From a virus: a stretch of 33,209 bases of DNA. The stretch covers positions 1 to 33,209 of IMG/VR virus record IMGVR_UViG_3300044637_002128. One strand, 5' to 3'. The first letter of the stretch is position 1. Every line of letters starts with the position of its first letter. The position numbers were made by a program, and so were the translations under genes. Below are positions 8,045 through 17,955 of this stretch, in pieces. The notes under the pieces are model-generated. The model did no database searches, was not told the origin of the DNA, and was given only the letters and a program-made list of their open reading frames with translations.

Positions 8045-8441
8045 GCTAGACGCTGCTGCAAAGTCTGTGACCTTGCTCAACTCGGGTGAAATCAATTGGG
8101 CACAAGATGAGGAGTCGATTGAGAGCGACTTGAATCTACCCTACACGATTATCATTGACCCCCAAAGGCAAGAAAAAGAGCGCAATCTCTTGACTCGCGT
8201 TTGGTCGGTTGAGATCGAGGTGAGGACTTACACGGATGACTCGACTGCTGAAGATGGAGTGACCAAGGCCATCCAAAGGGCGGTGAATCGGGATGCCCAT
8301 CAAGAAATGCTTGATTACTTTTTGCGCAACTCAACTTTGATCGGTGTGGAGATTGAGTCAATCAGCCAAAAATCTGCACTTAACCAAAGTCTTGCGATTA
8401 CCTTTACAACTGCAAACATTCGATATGAGGAGGCGATCTAA
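8019..8441 (+). CDS. Tail terminator/tail completion protein (putative)
   Basis: 140 residues. It lies immediately upstream of the tail tube gene, the normal position of the tail terminator (lambda gpU-like). The alternation of beta strands and helices (TRVWSVEIEVRTY; KAIQRAVNR; HQEMLDYFLRN; SLAITFTTANIRYEE) fits that family, which records values per dimension of a tail ring, but no diagnostic motif was seen. ATG 8019 is chosen over the TTG at 8016. The stop overlaps the tube ATG by one base. Confidence 0.6.
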   Translation: MSLQILISELDAAAKSVTLLNSGEINWAQDEESIESDLNLPYTIIIDPQRQEKERNLLTRVWSVEIEVRTYTDDSTAEDGVTKAIQRAVNRDAHQEMLDYFLRNSTLIGVEIESISQKSALNQSLAITFTTANIRYEEAI

Positions 8442-9619
8442 TGCCAATGACCAAAGACTATTTGCTCAAATTTGGGGCAATTAAAGCCACGGGAAACAGC
8501 CCCGCTGCGGGTGCGCTTTATGGTGGCGCGACCAACCCAACTTTGGGTGCGAACAACCAACGCAGATATGATGAAGTCGATATCAGCGACACTCCCGAGA
8601 CCTACGAGGACATGAGCAAAACGGGTGATCTTGGAACCCGTGAACACGAAATTGCAGCTATTCCCGTGAGCTACACACTCAAGACCAAGGTCTATCCCGA
8701 GACAACAGGCCTTGAGCTTTTCGGCTGTTTTGGCTATGCCGATTTAGGCGGGCCACGACTTTTGGGCGGAAAACGCAAGCACATTTTTGAGCTACGCACA
8801 GCGGGAAAAGACCAAACTGCCTACCGCTCAGATGAAGCTGCACTTGCAACAGCCAATGCAAGCCTTTCCCCCGCATACAACGCGAACGACCGCATCAACC
8901 CATACCTTCATGTTTTGCGTCAATTGGGTGACTACGATGAGACTGCGATCAATTCAGCAGTCAAGGAGTTTACCATTTCGGGCGAGCCAAAAAGCGCGAT
9001 CATGCTTGAGATGAGTGGGCCATGTGAGCGCGTTGTGCGCGACACCAATAAAACCCAGGGCAATGCCTTGACCGAGCCAACCGCGCAAGATGGGGTCTAT
9101 TTTATGACTCGCCATTGTCGCGCGTTTTTTGGTCAATATGTTGCCCCAATCGGGTCGGCCGATGCGGTGCTGAATGAGGTTGATCTGATCAGCTTTAGCA
9201 TCAAAACCGCCTTTGGCATGGCTGAGGATATTTTTACAACTCGCTCAGCCTTGAACCGCTCCGAGCCTGTCAGCACCGACAAATTGGATGTTGATATTGA
9301 TCTCACGATCAACCGCCACGAGGGTGTTGATTACAAGCTCTTGGAGCAAGCTGGAACAATCACGAGCCTCAAGATCACCGCAACTCGTGGAACCGACATC
9401 ATGCATCTCTTGATTCCTGAAGCGCAAATCATGAATGCAAAAGAGGAAATTGGCGACGGATCGCGGTGGACTCTACAGCTCAAAGCACGCAGGCCAAAAA
9501 ATGCAGACCCATTTATCGCAAGTCGCGGTGGAGCCTCAGCAGTCGCTTTGATCCACAGGCCACCTTTTTATGTGGTCTTGGATAACGACCAAACCACAAA
9601 CTATATGCGCGTTTCATAG
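8441..9619 (+). CDS. Major tail tube protein
   Basis: 392 residues, long for a tube protein. It lies between the tail terminator and the chaperone pair, the canonical tube position. The beginning (KDYLLKFGAIKATGNSPAAG) and the beta-rich middle (FTISGEPKSAIMLEMSGPCERV, residues 178-199) resemble tube domains of siphoviruses. The region at 260-350 (VSTDKLDVDIDLTINRHEG; LKITATRGTDIMHLLIPEAQI) may be a second tube-like domain, making it a two-domain protein. Start overlaps the preceding stop, with GGAGG upstream. Confidence 0.75.
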   Translation: MPMTKDYLLKFGAIKATGNSPAAGALYGGATNPTLGANNQRRYDEVDISDTPETYEDMSKTGDLGTREHEIAAIPVSYTLKTKVYPETTGLELFGCFGYADLGGPRLLGGKRKHIFELRTAGKDQTAYRSDEAALATANASLSPAYNANDRINPYLHVLRQLGDYDETAINSAVKEFTISGEPKSAIMLEMSGPCERVVRDTNKTQGNALTEPTAQDGVYFMTRHCRAFFGQYVAPIGSADAVLNEVDLISFSIKTAFGMAEDIFTTRSALNRSEPVSTDKLDVDIDLTINRHEGVDYKLLEQAGTITSLKITATRGTDIMHLLIPEAQIMNAKEEIGDGSRWTLQLKARRPKNADPFIASRGGASAVALIHRPPFYVVLDNDQTTNYMRVS

Positions 9620-9651
9620 TTATATTTTAAAGCACATAGGAGAACCACACT

Positions 9652-10077
9652 ATGCCTTTAAAATTTGACTTAGAAATCTCGGGGCCGATCTTCAAAGATC
9701 GGTCTTTTCCCAATTTTGAAATTCATTTCAAGCGTATTGGTCCAAAGCAATATGCCGATTGGATTTTGATCAAATCCCCCTTTTCGCGCGATGATATTGG
9801 CGCGGATGGGTCAGTAAAAACCGAATCAATCACAGGCGAAAAAGCCCTTTGGATGACTCGCCAAAACGACCTTTTTTTGATTGACCACACGCTCGAAGTC
9901 AAGGGAGTCGATTTTGTTTGGGCAGATTTGACCCAAGAGCAAAAAGAGCTTTTTTACGAGCAACTTAAAGAGCAAATCCCTAGCTTTGAAGATTGGCAAG
10001 CCCAAGCACGGGCGGGCGCGGAAAAAAAATCTGCAAAGCCTACTCGAAGCAACAGCCCTAAAGTGGTCACCACTTGA
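9652..10077 (+). CDS. Tail assembly chaperone, G-like product
   Basis: 141 residues when translation stays in frame. It lies between tube and tape measure, where tail chaperones are found; the chaperone coats the tape measure before the tube polymerises. The C-terminal segment is charged (QARAGAEKKSAKPTRSNS). An A8 run at 10022-10029 lies in codons 124-126. Beyond it an overlapping open frame with no plausible start of its own continues to the tape measure gene, so a minority of ribosomes probably shift here to make a longer product (next entry). Ribosome-binding site AGGAG. Confidence 0.75.
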   Translation: MPLKFDLEISGPIFKDRSFPNFEIHFKRIGPKQYADWILIKSPFSRDDIGADGSVKTESITGEKALWMTRQNDLFLIDHTLEVKGVDFVWADLTQEQKELFYEQLKEQIPSFEDWQAQARAGAEKKSAKPTRSNSPKVVTT

Positions 10078-10435
10078 CTGCGTTGAGTGCCTTGAAGATC
10101 CCGATTTTGCGGATGAGCTAGTTGATGGACTCCCACAATGCGAAGCGTGTGGAGTCTGCAAACATTTCGCAAGTTGCAAAGGACTTGCCCCAAAGGGTAA
10201 CCCAATGCGTTTTTTAGATGCGGGTGGATTATGGCGATTTGAGGAGATCTCAAACCGCCTTTTTTCGCTTTCATCGTGGGATGGAGCGAAACTGCCCACG
10301 ATTGATGCTTATCCCTGGATAAGTGGCACTCTTGACATGGATGAGGATAGTTTTCAAAACTTGCTTGTGATGAAATTGACCAAGACCAAAGAAACTATTT
10401 TGAGTGAGAGACAAAGGAGCTTAAATAATGGCTGA
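10028..10435 (+). CDS. T extension of tail chaperone, made by +1/-2 frameshift at A8
   Basis: 135 codons in the frame +1 (equivalently -2) to the G-like gene. The only upstream start in this frame is a TTG at 9986 with no ribosome-binding site, so I read it as the T part of a G-T fusion of about 261 residues. The junction is GAA-AAA-AAA-TCT, which re-pairs perfectly after a -2 slip (or +1). The extension carries several cysteines (CVECLEDPD, CEACGVCKHFASC) and could bind metal. It ends overlapping the tape measure start. Transcriptional slippage on A8 is an alternative mechanism. Confidence 0.75.
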   Translation, partial: NLQSLLEATALKWSPLDCVECLEDPDFADELVDGLPQCEACGVCKHFASCKGLAPKGNPMRFLDAGGLWRFEEISNRLFSLSSWDGAKLPTIDAYPWISGTLDMDEDSFQNLLVMKLTKTKETILSERQRSLNNG

Positions 10436-12440
10436 TTTGAATTTTGTTTTGAATTTAAAAGACAACGCGACAATCAAGGTCAAGCAGTTTGGTGAGCAAA
10501 TCGACAAGGCCACCAAAAAAGGCGATGATTTAAACAGCTCGCTTGGTGAGGTTGGGTCAAAGCTCAAAGGCATGGGCGCGGGCGGTGTTGCCACAGCAGG
10601 ACTTGCAGCGGTTGGCGCGGCATTTGCGGGCATTTCTGTTTTGGCCTTAAAAACTGCCGATGATATGAGCCAAATTTGGGAAAGCGCAATGAAAGTTGGC
10701 GCAAGTACCGAATTTTTCAGCGCGATGAAGTACACAGCGGGTCAGGCAGGAATTGAGATTGATGGCCTCACAAATGCCTTTGCAAAACTAAACATTGCCA
10801 CAATCAAGGGCAATGAGTCATTTTCGCAAATCGGCATAAGTCTGCAGAACGCAAATGGTGAATCGAAAAAAACCGAAGAAGTGTTTTTGGAAGTGGCCGA
10901 CCGATTTGCACAGATGGAGGATGGAGCGCAAAAAACAGCTCTTGCAGTCTCTCTTTTTGGTAAAAGCGGAACGGATTTGATCCCCCTTTTAAACCAAGGT
11001 GCGGATGCTTTGAGGGATCAAAACGAGCAAGCCAAAGAATTAGGCCTTACTTTTGATGATCTAGCGGGAGCCAAAGCTGATACTCTAGCCGACTCTTTTG
11101 GCACTCTCAAAAGTCAAATCGGTGGAATTTTTATGCAGATGGGCGCGGCTGCTCAAGAGGACTTGATACCGGTGATTGAGTTCGTGGGCGAGATGCTCAA
11201 AGGTTGGGCACCAATCCTTGCAAGCGTATCAAAAGGACTCGCCACGTCAATGCGGTGGACTGTCGGGATTTTCGAAGCGGCCGCGGGTTCGATCACTCAA
11301 ATTCTTTCATGGCTTTTCAAGACCTGGGATTTGCAACTCCAAACGATGCTTAAAGGTATCAATGCGGTTCGCGGCTTTTTTGGTGCATCCAAAATCGAAG
11401 CGACCCTTTTTACTGATCTTGGCGCAAGATTCCAAAGTGGTGCAGACGCGATTTTTGAAAGCGCGGCCAATCGCTTTCAAGCTCCTGTGATTGATGCTGA
11501 AGCTCGCAGGTTGGGCGGTGTTGGCAGTGGGGTCAAAGGCGGGGGGAGATCTGCCAAAACAAAAGCGCAAAAAGCAGAGCTAGACGAGGGCTATGATTTA
11601 GTAGCAAAGGACTTTGAACGCAAACGCAAGCTAGAAGAGGATCAGTTAAAGGCCATCGAGGAGGCTTCAAGGGTCAAGGATGAGATCTACTTAAACTCCC
11701 TCAATTTAAGAGCGCAAACCGCAAAAACCGAAGCGGAGCAACTTGATTTGCAGATGATCGCGGATATTGAACGCACTCGCCAAGAATATGCCCAAAAAAT
11801 GCAACTCGCAAGCGAAGCGGGTGTCTCTAGCTTGGAATTGATGCAACAGCAAGCAATCGCAGAGCAAGCGATCATTGACCAAACCGAAGCCAAGAAAAAA
11901 GAGTTGCACAAGGCTGAATTAGACCGAATCCAAGCCGAAAAAGAGGCAAAGCAAGACTTGGCAATGGCCTATTTTAATGTGGCAAGGCAGATATTCCCCA
12001 AAATCAAGGGTCTTGCGATTGCAGAGGCGATGATTAGCGGTGCGGTTGCGATTCAGCGCGCTTTGGCGGCTCCTCCTGGGTTCCCATTTAACGCTTTTCA
12101 AGTTGGCCTTGCAACTGCCCAGACTGCTGCACAAATCAACACGATTCGTCAACAGCGTTTTGCCCTTGGTGGCATGATTCAAGGCTCCAATGTGCTGATC
12201 AGAGCCAACGAAAACGGGCAAGAGGCGGTAGTCAATGCCCGCGCAACTCGCGTCCTCGGTAGTGATGGGGTTAGGGCGATTAACGAAGGTCGCTTTGCCG
12301 ATCTTGTGGCAAAACTCACGGGATCAAATCGAGGCGGTGGCGGTGGAATCTCAATAAATATCAGTGGTGGCATGGTAGATCGCAGATTTGTCGAGCGCGA
12401 GCTTTTACCTTTACTCAAGTCAGCCACAGCGAGGTTTTAA
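10428..12440 (+). CDS. Tape measure protein
   Basis: 670 residues. Determines tail length and takes part in DNA entry. It starts with a helical segment, then an Ala/Gly-rich hydrophobic stretch (GMGAGGVATAGLAAVGAAFAG, about residues 44-64), and a block typical of tape measures (KVGASTEFFSAMKYTAGQAG). Residues 355-515 are Lys/Glu/Gln-rich coiled coil; there is a second hydrophobic stretch near 525-575 and a GGxxxGSNVLIRANENGQEAVV segment close to the C-terminus, common in phage tape measures. Start overlaps the T frame stop; AAAGGAGC upstream. Confidence 0.93.
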   Translation: MADLNFVLNLKDNATIKVKQFGEQIDKATKKGDDLNSSLGEVGSKLKGMGAGGVATAGLAAVGAAFAGISVLALKTADDMSQIWESAMKVGASTEFFSAMKYTAGQAGIEIDGLTNAFAKLNIATIKGNESFSQIGISLQNANGESKKTEEVFLEVADRFAQMEDGAQKTALAVSLFGKSGTDLIPLLNQGADALRDQNEQAKELGLTFDDLAGAKADTLADSFGTLKSQIGGIFMQMGAAAQEDLIPVIEFVGEMLKGWAPILASVSKGLATSMRWTVGIFEAAAGSITQILSWLFKTWDLQLQTMLKGINAVRGFFGASKIEATLFTDLGARFQSGADAIFESAANRFQAPVIDAEARRLGGVGSGVKGGGRSAKTKAQKAELDEGYDLVAKDFERKRKLEEDQLKAIEEASRVKDEIYLNSLNLRAQTAKTEAEQLDLQMIADIERTRQEYAQKMQLASEAGVSSLELMQQQAIAEQAIIDQTEAKKKELHKAELDRIQAEKEAKQDLAMAYFNVARQIFPKIKGLAIAEAMISGAVAIQRALAAPPGFPFNAFQVGLATAQTAAQINTIRQQRFALGGMIQGSNVLIRANENGQEAVVNARATRVLGSDGVRAINEGRFADLVAKLTGSNRGGGGGISINISGGMVDRRFVERELLPLLKSATARF

Positions 12441-12871
12441 TGCAAATCGGGATTGTAACTCTTAACAGATCACTTGATCCAAGCTCAAGATTCGGTCTTG
12501 AGCGCACGGGAACCAAAACAATTCGCACAACAACGGGCGAGGCGATTAGTTATGATGGTGGAGCAACTTTGATTCAAGGTGAGCTTGTTTTTAAATACCT
12601 TAATAATGCAGAAAAAATTGCACTTGAGCAGTTTATCGTTTACACTTGCCGATTTGGTGTTTTTCCATTTGCAATCACTCCCGATTCTTGGGATGATTTA
12701 GGGATGGGGGTTGGTGTTGCGATTCCAAGCGCGTATTATGCAGGTGATCAAAATACACTTTCTATTTTTAGCCCAACAGGTCGACTTAATAAATGGGATG
12801 CAGTAATCCCTTATTGGTACAAAATACCAGTTGCAAGCGGTCTTGTGGATAGTGAGGGCAACTATGCTTGA
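12440..12871 (+). CDS. Distal tail protein (position after tape measure)
   Basis: 143 residues, beta-rich, no named motif. It is the first gene after the tape measure, where lambda M-like and Dit-like proteins lie, so it probably begins the tail tip. Start overlaps the tape measure stop by one base (TAATG). Its stop overlaps the start of the hub gene. Confidence 0.6.
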   Translation: MQIGIVTLNRSLDPSSRFGLERTGTKTIRTTTGEAISYDGGATLIQGELVFKYLNNAEKIALEQFIVYTCRFGVFPFAITPDSWDDLGMGVGVAIPSAYYAGDQNTLSIFSPTGRLNKWDAVIPYWYKIPVASGLVDSEGNYA

Positions 12872-15674
12872 TTATGTAACATGGATTTGTCAAATTGATT
12901 GCAATTCGACAATTGCAAATCACCCCTCAATAGGTGGGCCCGCAACAAACTTCATTTTTTCAAATCGGTCAAAAACAAGTTATTATGGGGTCAGCAATCA
13001 AAATGTTTTTGATGTTGACTTCACTTTTGATGATATTGATTTGACTATTGACGACCCAATTCTAAACCCACTCGCCAAAATGAGTGAGCTTCGTTTTAAA
13101 ATATCGGGGCTTGGATCTTGGTACTCCCAACTCGTAAATGCAAACAGCACGGATGACACACTTTTTGCAAATTATCGGGTTCGGCTTTGGGCTACCGATT
13201 GCTTAGTGCCTGGACTTGTGCGGAATTTAGCAAGCCCAACGGGGTGGGTCAATATGGATGGGGTCAATACTCTATTCACAGCAACCCAACCATACACCAA
13301 AGACGATTCGACTTATCTTCTTTTTGATGGGATCATCAGCGATATTCAAAACGGATTCCAATCTACATCATTTATTGCTGAGTCAGACAACCTTTTAAGA
13401 GGTAAATCAATCGGTGATTTAGTTGTCGGTCGAGATAATAAAATAGCTCCTTTTGTTATTGGAGATATGACTGATTCAGATGCCTATATCCCCGCGGTTT
13501 TTCCCGATAACCCAAACTCAACCACTTTTTTGGTATGTGCCGATGGCCTAAATGTTGATTCGCTTTGGCTTTATAGCTCCCAAACTGAGCGATTTTGGCA
13601 GCCATTGGGTGGATTGATCCAATCTAGTGGCGTGCTTTATGGCATGGATTCGGGCTTTTCAGGAGCTCTATCAGGCTCAATCGGTGGCACGGGTGGCGGT
13701 GACTCTAGTCAAGATTCAGCGCGGGCAAGCGCGATTGATGGCGGTGACCCGTTCTATTACGTATTTGGCACAGGTGGAACGCCTAGTTTTGAGGTTGTGA
13801 GCGAGGCATCTAAAAAAGATGCTGAAAAATCGCGAGTGATTGAGCTAAGTGGCACTAATGCAGAGCCATATTTTCAAGGCCATATTAACGCAACAAGGAC
13901 TCTTAAAACAATTGAGGTTTCTAGGGGTTTGCAAAACACAACCGCATCGGTCAAAAATGCAGGATCGCCTTGGGTTGGCTATATTGCCCCAAAATCGGCT
14001 TATTTTACGATTGCAGGAACGCTAAAACCACTATCAATCGCATTCCAAGAGGGATATGATTTAGAGGTATTCAAGGATATAAATGGAAACGATTTATCAA
14101 AAGCCTATGGAGTTGTTGCAAATTCAACATTTCCTCTTGATGCTTCAAATCCACCAACACCAACTCAATATATTTTCGATGCAAAAAACAACACAACGGG
14201 TCAAGTTTTGGTTAATGCCCCTTGTTCGGTTTCGGGTAATTGGGTTAATTTCACAAAAAATGAACTCCCACAAATTAACAGCGATTTTTTAACCATTTCT
14301 TGTATTGCTCACACGGATTGGATTAGTGGCACTCAGCGCACTTGTGCATCGTTTTTTAGCACTAAAATTGCCGTGACTTGGGAAGAGGTTGGTTTTAATG
14401 GGGTTGTTTCTCAATCGGCCTTGCAAGCGTTTACAAGAGGGGTGCAGATTGCCTATGATAGTGCTCCAAGCATATCAACAGGCCGATTGAATTGCCCTGA
14501 GGCGAATTATGAACCCGCATCACTTGGAGCCGATTTGATTTTTGGTGATTATGCGGGCGAGGATTATGCAGATTTAAAGATGCAGGGGATTTGGGCGGTT
14601 TGGAACGATGGTCAATTTAATCGGCTTAGTGTTGATTTGGCCACATTGACCCATTCTCAGCGTTTAACGCAGTCTTACACTCCAACAACAAGAAACGTGA
14701 CTATAGCCAATCCAAACCCACTCAAAACAAGCGATTTGGGGCAAGTCTATTTGGTTGCTCGCGGTGTTGGGTATCGGTACGCTTATCCTGATTCGCCTTA
14801 TCCAAACACAAACTTTTTGGATGGTCGCACATTTACTCAACAGACGCTTTATGAATTGCACTTTTTGAGGCAGTATTTTAGAGCCAGGGTAGAAGTCAAG
14901 GAAGGCCAAATTTTCAGCAAGGCAAAAACCCACACAGGTGGAGCTACCCTAGCCCAAGCAATGAGCGTTTTGGGGGTTCCCGCATCAATCACAGGTGTCT
15001 CGGGCGCATTTGTTTCAGGCGTTTTGACCGACTCGCCAAAAGATCTTGCCGAAGTCGTGCGGTCGATTTTGTTTGAGCAAACAAGGTGCCTTGCTGTTGC
15101 TGATAGAAATTCAGTCAAGGTCAAGTTGTGGGCTTCGGGTGCGGTCGTTAAGACTTTCAGCGCATCAAATATCTTGCTAAGTGGCGATAATCTGCCCGAT
15201 ATTGATTGGTCAACCACTCAAAGGCGAGATTTGGTCACGTCCGTGATTGTTCGATATGCAAAAAACCAAGCTAAAAACACTCTCACTAAATCGGTAAAAC
15301 TTGACTATTCGGGAGCATCGGCCACAAGCGCGGATGTTTCGGGTTCTGGTGTTGCTGATGCGGTCGCAGGACTTTTTTCGACTTACAACAAGGTTGGAGT
15401 TGGTAAGACTTTAACCATTGATTGTGATTGGATTAGGACTGATGCGAAGGCGGTTGATTTGGCAGTTTGGATTGCAGACCAAACAAGCCAGCCTAGATAT
15501 TCGGTGAAGCTCAAAACCCATCTCAAAGAGGCGATTGGCTTGACTTTGGGCGATCTTTGCAAGATTGATTTGATCAATATCCCCGCTCGCCTTTTATCGA
15601 GTAACTTTGCAATAACGAGTATCAATTTCAGCGAATCCACCGAAGTATCTATTACTCTAACTGAGGTCATTTAA
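12864..15674 (+). CDS. Large tail hub/tip protein
   Basis: 936 residues. Probably the central tail-tip protein carrying hub-like domains. Residues 1-130 look like an OB or barrel-type tip domain (NQNVFDVDFTFDDIDLTIDDP). A Gly/Ser-rich linker lies near 265-290 (GSIGGTGGGDSSQDS), and the final 300 residues (LAEVVRSILFEQTRCLAVADRN; DLCKIDLINIPARLLSSNFAI) resemble the C-terminal half of phage hub proteins that read the ring symmetry and plug the tube. ATG 12864 overlaps the preceding stop with GAGGG 6 nt upstream; the longer in-frame TTG at 12831 lacks a ribosome-binding site. Confidence 0.7.
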   Translation: MLDYVTWICQIDCNSTIANHPSIGGPATNFIFSNRSKTSYYGVSNQNVFDVDFTFDDIDLTIDDPILNPLAKMSELRFKISGLGSWYSQLVNANSTDDTLFANYRVRLWATDCLVPGLVRNLASPTGWVNMDGVNTLFTATQPYTKDDSTYLLFDGIISDIQNGFQSTSFIAESDNLLRGKSIGDLVVGRDNKIAPFVIGDMTDSDAYIPAVFPDNPNSTTFLVCADGLNVDSLWLYSSQTERFWQPLGGLIQSSGVLYGMDSGFSGALSGSIGGTGGGDSSQDSARASAIDGGDPFYYVFGTGGTPSFEVVSEASKKDAEKSRVIELSGTNAEPYFQGHINATRTLKTIEVSRGLQNTTASVKNAGSPWVGYIAPKSAYFTIAGTLKPLSIAFQEGYDLEVFKDINGNDLSKAYGVVANSTFPLDASNPPTPTQYIFDAKNNTTGQVLVNAPCSVSGNWVNFTKNELPQINSDFLTISCIAHTDWISGTQRTCASFFSTKIAVTWEEVGFNGVVSQSALQAFTRGVQIAYDSAPSISTGRLNCPEANYEPASLGADLIFGDYAGEDYADLKMQGIWAVWNDGQFNRLSVDLATLTHSQRLTQSYTPTTRNVTIANPNPLKTSDLGQVYLVARGVGYRYAYPDSPYPNTNFLDGRTFTQQTLYELHFLRQYFRARVEVKEGQIFSKAKTHTGGATLAQAMSVLGVPASITGVSGAFVSGVLTDSPKDLAEVVRSILFEQTRCLAVADRNSVKVKLWASGAVVKTFSASNILLSGDNLPDIDWSTTQRRDLVTSVIVRYAKNQAKNTLTKSVKLDYSGASATSADVSGSGVADAVAGLFSTYNKVGVGKTLTIDCDWIRTDAKAVDLAVWIADQTSQPRYSVKLKTHLKEAIGLTLGDLCKIDLINIPARLLSSNFAITSINFSESTEVSITLTEVI

Positions 15675-17953
15675 TGCCGACATATAACGAAAAAACAGGT
15701 TTTGTTGTAAGAAACTCAACCACAGGAGCACCGCTCACAAGCGCATCTGTGCAACTGAAAAGGGGCTTGAGTACAATTTCCATGAGTCACAGAGGCCAAG
15801 GCTTTTACACCGCTGATTCGGTTCCGCGCGGTCGGTGGGAAGTGTGGATTGATGGGGTTGATTCGGGGATGACTCATGGGGTGGGGGTTGGAAAACTCGA
15901 AGACATTGGCCATGAAGTCGGGCTTTACCCACAAAGTCAGTCTGATGGGTGGGCGTACACTCCAATTCCTTTGGGTGATTACATCAAACGCGATGGTACA
16001 AGCCCGACAACCGCGGTCATTCCGTTTGCAAATGGGATTAGCGGCACGAGTGCGACCTTCACATCGGGTTATAACCTAAACACCAATACCAGCGACCAAG
16101 GCTATGTAGCCACATCAAGCGCATTCACAAATGGCGGTCTTTTCTTAGGTCGCTCAAGTCGCGGAACAGTCGCAAGCCCAGCAGCTTTGCAGAGTGGCGA
16201 TACAATCCTTTTCTTGGGTGGTCAAGGCTACGGGGCAACGGGTTATAGCTCACTATCTAGGGCGGCTATCCGATTCCACACATCCGAAGCGTGGACAGAT
16301 GCCGCGCAAGGCACATACATCAGCTTTTCGACAACCCCCAATGGATCGACAACTCGTGCAGAGCGTGGACGCATTGAAAACGATGGTGTTTTGAGTTGGC
16401 TTGCGGGGGTGAGCCTTACAACGGGAACCGCGATCCCCTTGGTGCTAAATACAACGGGCGCGAGTGTCGGTTGTCAAATCCGTTTCGACAACGTGCACAC
16501 GACAACAGGGTGGAGATGGGGTCTTTCGAGTGATACGCTCGGTGATATGATCCTCGTAAACGATGACCTCGGCACGATTCCATTTCGCTACGCAAAATCA
16601 AATGATTTGCTTACAATTGGCGCAGCAGCTTCAATTGTTGGCAATCTAACCCTCCAATCCAACCTCTTAATAAACAACCCTACTGACACGTTCGCTTACA
16701 CCATTGTGGGCGGTGCGATTACAGCAAACAGACAACTAAACATCCCTGTAATCACAGCGACCGACACTCTAGCGGTTTTGGGTCTAGCCCAAACTTTTGG
16801 CGCGGCTCAGACTGCTCGGGCTTGGGCTTTAACAAACCAATCAAACTCCCCTGCAACCGCCTACACATGGACTCTTACAAGCGGGAATCAAGCATCAATT
16901 GACCTTGCGAGTTCCACGGGCGCGGTGACAATCACAACCGCATCACCCACAGCGGGAGCTTTCAGTAAGCTATCGGTTTTAGGCCATGCGACACTTGCCC
17001 GAAATCTCACTTTGACCCAAAGCGGGGTCACTTTTGTGATGGCGGGTAAGACTCCAGGCAACTCAATTTTGCTTGATTCGATCGGTGCGCTTGAGAGGGT
17101 GGCTTATCATTTGCATTGGATCTCGACAACACTTTGCTTTGTCGAGCGAATCAACGCTCTTTCGGGCGGGATGCAGTTAAGTGGTCACAACCAATTCACA
17201 AGCCCGTGGAGCTTTGGCAATGGAGCGGATTGGAACGCATCGACCATTGGCCAAAGATTTAATACAAGTGGCACATATCAAGTCTGGGCTAAAGGTAACG
17301 TGCTTGTTGAGCAAGCGGTGTCAGAGGCGTTTACGCTTTATCGGCCTGTGACATCGGCTACCTCTGAGGTTTGCCAAAAATTTGATATGCAAAACTCGCT
17401 TGGAACGCAAACGACCTATGCGGAAGTTTGTGGCGAGATCGTATCAAGTACATCGGGCTCTGAGATTGGTGCGCTTCGGCTTGAGTATCGCAAAGGTGGT
17501 GTAAGTGTACTAGGGGCCAAAGTTGGCGAGGATGGACTCAAGCCAAGTGCGATTTTGCGACCTGTGACAATCACATCAATTGCAAGCGGATTAAGGCTCA
17601 ATGCGGTCACGTCAGGCACGATCAACAACTTTATTTCAGATAATGGGATCATGGCTCAAGTCCCATTTTTTGGAGGGTCCGCGACGCTTGGGATTGATTC
17701 GAGCGCAGGGGTTACGATTCCTGTAGATACTACTTTTTTGGTCGTGACAAGCCCCGCAAAAATCGCATTTCCTCGGTTTTTTAGGACTGCATTAAGCAAT
17801 TCTGTGGGGGCTTCGATTATTGAAATTGAATGCGTTGCTGATACAACAACAAACCCAAGCACATACACATTTAGAAATAGAACCGCTTTCACTTTGGGGG
17901 CGGGTGGCACGTTTAACCAAGGGAACCCTATGATGTTCCCGATTGTGGGGTAA
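15674..17953 (+). CDS. Tail fibre / receptor-binding protein
   Basis: 759 residues. The N-terminus (residues 5-60) resembles a small beta-sandwich attachment domain (GFVVRNSTTGAPLTSASVQLKRG). Residues 165-240 carry the block SGDTILFLGGQGYG...FSTTPNGSTTRAERGRI, which I know from many phage fibres just upstream of the variable region. The rest is repetitive Thr/Ser/Ala/Gly beta structure (for example SSTGAVTITTASPTAGAFSKL), ending in a compact C-terminal domain. It likely binds the host surface. ATG overlaps the hub stop by one base. Confidence 0.8.
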   Translation: MPTYNEKTGFVVRNSTTGAPLTSASVQLKRGLSTISMSHRGQGFYTADSVPRGRWEVWIDGVDSGMTHGVGVGKLEDIGHEVGLYPQSQSDGWAYTPIPLGDYIKRDGTSPTTAVIPFANGISGTSATFTSGYNLNTNTSDQGYVATSSAFTNGGLFLGRSSRGTVASPAALQSGDTILFLGGQGYGATGYSSLSRAAIRFHTSEAWTDAAQGTYISFSTTPNGSTTRAERGRIENDGVLSWLAGVSLTTGTAIPLVLNTTGASVGCQIRFDNVHTTTGWRWGLSSDTLGDMILVNDDLGTIPFRYAKSNDLLTIGAAASIVGNLTLQSNLLINNPTDTFAYTIVGGAITANRQLNIPVITATDTLAVLGLAQTFGAAQTARAWALTNQSNSPATAYTWTLTSGNQASIDLASSTGAVTITTASPTAGAFSKLSVLGHATLARNLTLTQSGVTFVMAGKTPGNSILLDSIGALERVAYHLHWISTTLCFVERINALSGGMQLSGHNQFTSPWSFGNGADWNASTIGQRFNTSGTYQVWAKGNVLVEQAVSEAFTLYRPVTSATSEVCQKFDMQNSLGTQTTYAEVCGEIVSSTSGSEIGALRLEYRKGGVSVLGAKVGEDGLKPSAILRPVTITSIASGLRLNAVTSGTINNFISDNGIMAQVPFFGGSATLGIDSSAGVTIPVDTTFLVVTSPAKIAFPRFFRTALSNSVGASIIEIECVADTTTNPSTYTFRNRTAFTLGAGGTFNQGNPMMFPIVG

Positions 17954-17955
17954 TT

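Noticed and set aside
9826-10299. Minus-strand frames opposite the tail chaperones
   Set aside because: Antisense shadows; no ribosome-binding site and no place in a leftward operon.
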